In this document: piece by piece, positions 59,169-64,000 of the stretch | Layout: each line of letters opens with the position of its first letter | Numbering within the stretch: position 1 is the stretch's first letter | DNA from: UBA2428 sp002343545 | Lineage (GTDB): Bacteria; Bdellovibrionota; UBA2428 | Direction of reading: 5' to 3' | NCBI GenBank assembly: GCA_937952285.1 | Contig: CALFZE010000130.1 | Location: 1 to 64,000 of the forward strand | DNA length: 64,000 nt | Translations under genes and position numbers: made by a program | Notes under the pieces: generated by a model | Database searches by the model: none | What the model was told of the DNA's origin: nothing | The model's input: the letters and a program-made list of their open reading frames with translations, nothing else

Positions 59169-59951
59169 ATGAAACGCCCGCTCAAGATCCTCGGACTCGC
59201 GGCCCTCGCCGCGTTCTCCGCTCCCGTGGCCCGCGCCGCCCTCTCCGAGAAGGACGCGCTCGAGCTCGTGAAGCTCGTCGACGAGAAGCAACGCAACTCG
59301 GGCGATTACGCCTCGCTTTGCTTCGTCAAGGAAACCGAACGCAAGAAGGAGCCCAAGGTCTTCCAGGCCATGGTCTATCGCCGCGACGCCGACGACAAGT
59401 TCATGATCCTCTTCACCAAGCCCAAAGAGGAGGCCGGCAAGGGTTACCTCAAGATCGACAAGAACCTGTGGATGTACGACCCCTCCACGGGCAAGTGGGA
59501 GCGCAAGACGGAGCGCGAGCGCATCGGCGGCACGAACTCGCGGCGCTCGGATTTCGACGAATCGCGTCTCGTCGAGGAGTACGACATCAAGGTCGACGGC
59601 GAAGGCACGCTCGGCAACTTTAAGGTGCACAAACTCAAGCTCACCGCGAAGAAGGGCAAAGACGTCGCCTACCCCGTGCTGGGCCTCTGGATCGACCAGG
59701 CCGACAAGAACGTGCTCAAGCGCGAGGAGTTCTCGCTCTCGGGCAAGCTCATGCGCACGACCTTCTACCCGAAGTGGACCAAGAAGTTCAGCGAGTCCAA
59801 GAAGGCCGACGTCTGGATCCCCGAAGAGATGCGTATTTTCGACGAGCTCGAGAAGGGCAACTCGACGGTCGTCACGATCAAGGAAACCGACCTCAAGCCC
59901 CTCGATGCCAACATCTTCACCAAAGCCTGGATCGAATCCAAGAGTAAATAG
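59169..59951 (+). CDS. LolA-like lipoprotein-sorting protein in the ABC operon
   Basis: The 260-residue periplasmic protein has a signal peptide (ending ARA|ALS). The RRDADDKFMILFTKPKEEAGKGYLKIDKNLWMYDPSTGKWERKTERERIGG stretch fits the PF17131 LolA-like family. Its closest window relative is 33526-34332. AGGAAGG precedes the ATG. It would receive a hydrophobic cargo from the permeases and pass it to the barrel encoded next. Confidence 0.88.
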   Translation: MKRPLKILGLAALAAFSAPVARAALSEKDALELVKLVDEKQRNSGDYASLCFVKETERKKEPKVFQAMVYRRDADDKFMILFTKPKEEAGKGYLKIDKNLWMYDPSTGKWERKTERERIGGTNSRRSDFDESRLVEEYDIKVDGEGTLGNFKVHKLKLTAKKGKDVAYPVLGLWIDQADKNVLKREEFSLSGKLMRTTFYPKWTKKFSESKKADVWIPEEMRIFDELEKGNSTVVTIKETDLKPLDANIFTKAWIESKSK

Positions 59952-59953
59952 GG

Positions 59954-61225
59954 ATGACCATGACGAAGATTAAGCTGCAGTCCCTGACTTACGCGCTTCT
60001 CGTGGCGAGCCTTCCGGCCTCCGCGCAGGATGCGGCTCCGCAACCCGCCCCGCCGACTACCGAAGCCGAAGGTGGCACGAGCGAGGATTTCGAGCGCGGG
60101 TTCGGCGCCGAAGGCGGGATGTCGGAGGCCGACAAGGGCACGACCGACGCGGACCGACTCAAGATCGGCGGCACGCTCGCCGCGGATCTCTACGTCTTCG
60201 GCACCCGGGATCGCGACTACCTCAAGAACCTCAACACGCTTTGGGTCTACGCCGACGCGCAGCTACGCGAGGACGTGCGGGCCTTCGCCAAGTTCCGTGG
60301 CGTCGTCGATGCCCTCCCGACGGGCGGCGCGGTCGGCGCCAGCATCCCGGCCGCGCGCTCCGACGTCGAGGAGCTCAAGCTCATGTTTAACGCCGGCAAG
60401 GCCGTCTTCTTCACGGCCGGCCGCCAGAAGATCAAATGGGGCGCGGGTAAGTTCTGGAATCCGACCGACGTCATGAACTCCGCGCGCCGCGACCTGCGCT
60501 ACACGGACGACCGGCGCTCGGGTATGGACCTGCTCAAGACCCACGTGCCGGTAGGCCCGGCGAATTTTTACCTCGTGCAAGGTTTCAACGGCGCCACCCG
60601 CGTGAACGAGATCGCGCACGCCGCGCGCGTCGAAGTTCCGTGGAGTTCGGGCGAGGCTTCGCTCAGCGTGGCCAAGCGCCGCGGCGAGAACACCGTGCTC
60701 GGCGCCGACCTCTCCTTTGCCGTGTGGGATCTCGATCTGCACGCCGAAGTCGCGGGCTCGAGCCCTTCGAATCAACTTCGCTTCGGCCCCACGGGCCCCG
60801 TCGCCACGAACGGAACGCACGTGAGCTGGGTCGCGGGCGCGAGCTACGAGCTCCCGTACGGCGACAACGACTCGCTTAGCCTTATCGTCGAGTACTTCCG
60901 CAACGGCGACGGCTACGCCAAGGCCGACTACGCTTGGCCGATCGCGAACGGGGCCTACGCCCCCTACTACCTCGCCAAACAGTACCTGCTCGCGATGCTG
61001 CTCGTGCCGACGCCTGGCTCGTGGAACGACACGACCTTCAGTCTGCTCAACCTCTTTAACCTCGAGGACGGCAGCGCCTACACCAAGTTCACGACGGGCT
61101 TCAGCTTCCTGCGCGACCTCACCTGGCAGATCGGCGCGAGCCTCAACTACGGCAAGTCCGACGGCGAGCTCCGCTTCGGCGGCCAACGCTACGGCCTCGA
61201 AACCCGCCTCCTCGCCAATTTCTAA
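59954..61225 (+). CDS. Beta-barrel outer-membrane protein of the ABC operon
   Basis: The 423-residue protein begins with a signal peptide (ASA|QDA) and a Glu/Gly-rich linker to about residue 65, then an outer-membrane barrel with amphipathic strands (RLKIGGTLAADLYVFG, VFFTAGRQKIKWGAGKFWNPTDVMN, SGMDLLKTHVPVG). It ends in LLANF. The WGAGKFWNPTDV motif mirrors the WGIADGVNPTRF of the barrel at 34353-35639, so they are the same family (DUF1302-like). It begins two bases after the LolA-like stop. Confidence 0.8.
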   Translation: MTMTKIKLQSLTYALLVASLPASAQDAAPQPAPPTTEAEGGTSEDFERGFGAEGGMSEADKGTTDADRLKIGGTLAADLYVFGTRDRDYLKNLNTLWVYADAQLREDVRAFAKFRGVVDALPTGGAVGASIPAARSDVEELKLMFNAGKAVFFTAGRQKIKWGAGKFWNPTDVMNSARRDLRYTDDRRSGMDLLKTHVPVGPANFYLVQGFNGATRVNEIAHAARVEVPWSSGEASLSVAKRRGENTVLGADLSFAVWDLDLHAEVAGSSPSNQLRFGPTGPVATNGTHVSWVAGASYELPYGDNDSLSLIVEYFRNGDGYAKADYAWPIANGAYAPYYLAKQYLLAMLLVPTPGSWNDTTFSLLNLFNLEDGSAYTKFTTGFSFLRDLTWQIGASLNYGKSDGELRFGGQRYGLETRLLANF

Positions 61226-61236
61226 AAGGAGCGTTC

Positions 61237-61881
61237 ATGTCTGACGCCACCTTGGCCTTGCTCTTGGGACTCGGGGCTTTGACCACGGTGATCGTGATCG
61301 TCGTGGTGGCGTTGTCGCGGGGACGCGGCGACCTCCGCTATTTTGAGACGCATTCCATCGCCGAGTTTCGTCGGGACGTGGCCTTCATAGATCTCGCGAG
61401 CGCGGACTACGATTTCTTCGCCCTCCATCCCATCGCGGAGTGGTCGCGCACGGAACTCCTCCTCTTGAACGAGGCGAAGACCAGCGTTGGCCGTTACCTG
61501 CGCCCGGCCATTGGGCTCTGGATGAACTTCGAACTCAACGGGCAGGCTTACGTCGTGCGCTTTCCGAAGTATGAAGTCGGCACGAAGCTCTTGGACGAGA
61601 GAGAAACCTTACTTGCGACGGCCGCGCGGGAGTCGATGGGATCGGACGGTATCCGGGTGGACTTCGCGGATGGCTCGCGACTCCACGCTCGGCCACCCAA
61701 GCCGGAAACGGCGAGCATCTTCAAGGCCCCCCGCATGAATTGGCTCGATGCGAGCGGCCACATCGTGGCGCGCACGCTTCACGTGAGCGGCAAACGCGCC
61801 TCGAACGTTTACGTCTTCGCCCTCCGCAAAGACATCACGCCGATGCAACGCCTGGCCGTCTTCGCCTACTTCGCAAGCTAG
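61237..61881 (+). CDS. Membrane-anchored protein of unknown function
   Basis: The 214-residue protein has one N-terminal helix (6-27) then a soluble domain facing the cytoplasm or periplasm. It shows no clear family; repeated aromatic/charged strands such as SIAEFRRDVAFIDLASADYDFF and WLDASGHIVARTLHVSGKRASNVYVFAL give it a beta-rich look. It starts 11 bases after the barrel gene, so it may be the sixth gene of the export operon, with unknown role. Confidence 0.65.
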   Translation: MSDATLALLLGLGALTTVIVIVVVALSRGRGDLRYFETHSIAEFRRDVAFIDLASADYDFFALHPIAEWSRTELLLLNEAKTSVGRYLRPAIGLWMNFELNGQAYVVRFPKYEVGTKLLDERETLLATAARESMGSDGIRVDFADGSRLHARPPKPETASIFKAPRMNWLDASGHIVARTLHVSGKRASNVYVFALRKDITPMQRLAVFAYFAS

Positions 61882-61889
61882 GTCCGGCT

Positions 61890-62005
61890 AGGCGTCAGGC
61901 ATTTTTTCGTGTCGCAACTGCGTCATTTAACGCGTGTGCGACACGAAAAAGCGCCGGGGGCGCCTAGCCGGGGGCGCCTAGCCGGGGGCGCCTAGCCTGA
62001 CGCCT
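61890..62005. repeat. Intergenic repeat island: AGGCGTCAGGC pair, 14-base hairpin, three tandem GC units
   Basis: The motif AGGCGTCAGGC (61890-61900) and its inverted copy (61995-62005) bracket a hairpin TTTTTCGTGTCGCA / TGCGACACGAAAAA (61903-61916 and 61937-61950) and three copies of a 14-base unit GCCGGGGGCGCCTA (about 61953-61994). The whole stands between two genes and looks like a small repeat element or mosaic of REP-type parts. Confidence 0.7.
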
Positions 62006-62087
62006 CCTTCGCTGCGGTTTGTCGATGCTGCATTCTTCGTGGGGAGCGGGCTAGGCGAGACGAAAACGGAACCGTAGAATCGGCGCC

Positions 62088-63128
62088 ATGAAAGCTAAAG
62101 CTTACGCCGCCCAGAGTGCCACTTCTCCCCTGGCCCCGACCGAGATCGAGCGCCGCAAGCCGCGGCCCGACGACGTCGTCATCGAGATCGCTTACTGCGG
62201 GATCTGTCACTCCGACATCCACACGGCGCGCGGCGAGTGGGGCCCGACGCACTACCCCTGCGTGCCCGGCCACGAGATCGTGGGCCGCGTCGTGGAGACC
62301 GGCAAGAAGGTGAAGCGCTTCAAGGTCGGCGACCTCGCCGGCGTCGGCTGCTTCGTGGACTCTTGCGGCAAGTGCACGCACTGCAAATCGCACGAACAGC
62401 AGTTCTGCCTGAAGGGCGCCGCCTTCACCTACAACGGCACCGAACTCGACGGCAAGACCCCCACCTACGGCGGTTACGCTTCGCACATCGTCGTGCGCGA
62501 CGGCTACGCGCTCAAGATCAAAAAAGGCCAGCCCCTCGAGCGCATCGCGCCGCTGCTTTGCGCCGGCATCACGACCTACGCCCCGCTCAAGCGCTTCGGC
62601 ACGAAGAAAGGCAGCAAGGTCGGCGTCGTGGGTCTGGGCGGTCTCGGCCACATGGCCGTCAAACTCGCCAAGGCCATGGGCGCCGAAGTCACGGTCTTCA
62701 GCACCTCGCCGAACAAGGAAGCCGACGCCAAGAAGCTCGGCGCCAAGCACTTCGTCATCACGCGCGATCCGCAAAACTTCGCGAAGGTCGCGGGCAAACT
62801 CGACCTCATCGTGAACACGGTCTCGGCCAAGCACGACTTCAGCCCCTACCTCGGCGCGCTCAAGCACGCCGGCACGATGGCGCTCGTGGGCGCCTCGCCC
62901 GAACCCAACGAAGTCGCCGCCTTCGGCCTCATCTTCGGCCAGAAGAAGATCGCGGGCTCGCTCATCGGCGGTATCAAGGAAACGCAGGAGATGCTCGATT
63001 TCTGCGCCCGCAAGAAGGTTTTCTCGGACGTCGAGCTCATCTCGGCTTCGCAGATCAACGACGCCTACGAGCGTACGATCAAGGGCCAGGTCAAGTACCG
63101 CTTCGTGGTCGACACGAAGACGCTCTAA
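62088..63128 (+). CDS. Zinc-dependent NAD(P)-alcohol dehydrogenase, YahK-like
   Basis: This 346-residue medium-chain dehydrogenase oxidises alcohols or reduces aldehydes. The catalytic zinc site is CGICHSD...GHE (Cys37 region), the structural zinc site is CGKCTHCKSHEQQFC, and the cofactor site is VGLGGLGHMAVKLAKAMG. The layout is that of YahK/cinnamyl alcohol dehydrogenase relatives. It is preceded by the repeat island and followed by a secreted-protein gene. Confidence 0.93.
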   Translation: MKAKAYAAQSATSPLAPTEIERRKPRPDDVVIEIAYCGICHSDIHTARGEWGPTHYPCVPGHEIVGRVVETGKKVKRFKVGDLAGVGCFVDSCGKCTHCKSHEQQFCLKGAAFTYNGTELDGKTPTYGGYASHIVVRDGYALKIKKGQPLERIAPLLCAGITTYAPLKRFGTKKGSKVGVVGLGGLGHMAVKLAKAMGAEVTVFSTSPNKEADAKKLGAKHFVITRDPQNFAKVAGKLDLIVNTVSAKHDFSPYLGALKHAGTMALVGASPEPNEVAAFGLIFGQKKIAGSLIGGIKETQEMLDFCARKKVFSDVELISASQINDAYERTIKGQVKYRFVVDTKTL

Positions 63129-63217
63129 GCCGAACCCGTCGGGCGGCGCGCACCGTTTCGCGCCGTCCGTCAAAGGGATCGCTTGCCGAAGCCCGACCCA
63201 ACTGACAACCTTGAGCG

Positions 63218-64000
63218 ATGCGTTCTTTTTCGCTGCTGGTCGCGCTCGGGCTCGGAGGATCGGCCTTCGCGGCCACGCGCGAACTCTCGGAGAGCACGGT
63301 GCCACGGCTCGGCGCCCACCTCCCGCAAGGGAACGACGCCGTTGAACATCTTTACGGCGAACTGGGCACCTGGCGCGAAATCAAGGACCTCAGCTACACC
63401 GTCAACTACTACGAAATCAAACCTCCCCTCGCCGAACACCCCTTCGATAAAGGGGCCCTCTTGCGGATCGCTCGCGATCGCCACACGACCGCGCTCGACG
63501 CCAACCGAATCCTGCTCACGGACGCGAACCGCGACGGCGAGCTCGACGCGACCTCGGGCGGCGCCGCCTTCATGGAGCACAACGCCATCGGGGACGGCGG
63601 CGACCGGAAGGGTTGGCCCTTCCACCAGTTTTGGTTCGACGACAACGACTTCGCGCAATCCCTCGCGCGGGCCTACGCGCGCCCCCTTCCCTGGGGCCTC
63701 TTCGACCCCGGACGGCCTTTGCGCTGGAGTCCGGTGGCCGGACGCCCGAACTACACGCCCTACCCCTCCGCGCACAAGTACGTGGACCAGCTCGCGCTCA
63801 ACGGAATGCACCGCCTCAACACAAAAAACCTGCCGGCGGCGCTCCGTGATTTCCGCGACGCGGTCACGCTCCTGCAGGCGAAGTACGACGATGCCGAGGG
63901 CCGCTACCACTACCCCGGCCTCACGAGCTTCTACCATCTGGGCCTCACGAAGATTCTCGCCGAGTGGCTCCTGCGCGAAGCACGCCTGTCCCGCGGCGAG
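63218..64000 (+). CDS. Secreted protein, cut by right window edge
   Basis: The frame opens at 63218 and runs off the window; 261 residues are visible. It has a signal peptide (MRSFSLLVALGLGGSAFA) and then motifs HLPQGNDAVEHLYGELG, DANRDGELDATSGGAAF and FDDNDFAQ. DANRDGELDA has the look of a Ca2+-binding loop, though not a canonical EF hand. No family is recognised. Its function cannot be stated. Confidence 0.7.
   Translation, partial: MRSFSLLVALGLGGSAFAATRELSESTVPRLGAHLPQGNDAVEHLYGELGTWREIKDLSYTVNYYEIKPPLAEHPFDKGALLRIARDRHTTALDANRILLTDANRDGELDATSGGAAFMEHNAIGDGGDRKGWPFHQFWFDDNDFAQSLARAYARPLPWGLFDPGRPLRWSPVAGRPNYTPYPSAHKYVDQLALNGMHRLNTKNLPAALRDFRDAVTLLQAKYDDAEGRYHYPGLTSFYHLGLTKILAEWLLREARLSRGE

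Noticed and set aside
1..64000. tRNA, rRNA, CRISPR arrays, prophage or IS elements
   Set aside because: I scanned the spacers and saw no cloverleaf-like sequence, repeat-spacer array, transposase or integrase.

Overview
This 64 kb window is a GC-rich (roughly two-thirds G+C), densely coded bacterial chromosome segment with about 60 protein genes on both strands. I see no rRNA, tRNA, CRISPR, prophage or insertion sequence. Several features point to a Gram-negative, motile, outer-membrane-bearing bacterium of the Bdellovibrionota type: a TIGR02147-family regulator translationally coupled to an 'NGGDVVVC' secreted protein, many Sec-exported proteins and lipoproteins of unknown function, an HNH protein of a kind I associate with that group, a collagen-like DUF7151 lipoprotein and LolA-like/beta-barrel export genes. 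The lineage is an inference, not a proof. Many genes overlap by ATGA or GTGA, so translational coupling is common.

Layout. 0-4.7 kb: regulators (TIGR02147, LysR) and secreted proteins, including a two-CXXCH haem-type protein. 4.7-15.5 kb: a degenerate YyaL-like protein, cinA, a putative clan-CD-fold secreted protein, an orphan CpaF ATPase, a small basic protein with an Rsm22-like methyltransferase, a proline-rich coiled-coil lipoprotein, uppP, a rhodanese and a 3-methyladenine glycosylase. 15.5-23.7 kb: a long minus-strand run (enolase-superfamily protein, aldo/keto reductase, TetR-like regulator, a monofunctional transpeptidase, purK-purE, DUF4286, rarA). 23.9-28.8 kb: a KimA-like K+ transporter, a beta-helix protein, and a cysK-msrC operon with a clear terminator. 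28.9-33.4 kb: a tightly overlapped lipid operon (lipid kinase, SDR reductase, long acyl-ACP-reductase-like protein) and a cNMP-binding protein. 33.5-37.7 kb: a LolA-like protein with a beta-barrel, an aspartoacylase-like enzyme and the collagen-like lipoprotein. 37.7-46 kb: two more putative clan-CD-fold secreted proteins, a stand-alone receiver, cstA and a chemoreceptor. 46-53 kb: Fe superoxide dismutase overlapping dps, then a P-type cation ATPase preceded by a manganese (yybP-ykoY) riboswitch, a CNNM/CBS protein, a HAD phosphatase and an HNH nuclease. 53-64 kb: a GIY-YIG nuclease, a GNAT enzyme, a five-gene ABC/FtsX-LolA-barrel export operon, an intergenic repeat island, a zinc alcohol dehydrogenase and a truncated secreted protein.

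The most interesting items are: (i) three secreted proteins (7688-8905, 37749-39587, 41891-43300) with spaced His and Cys motifs that resemble caspase/CHAT-like clan CD peptidases; (ii) the manganese riboswitch, which gives a substrate for an otherwise generic P-type ATPase; (iii) two LolA-like plus beta-barrel modules, one attached to its own ABC transporter; (iv) the three-gene kinase/SDR/acyl-reductase lipid operon; and (v) an 11-base motif, AGGCGTCAGGC, repeated in three intergenic spots.
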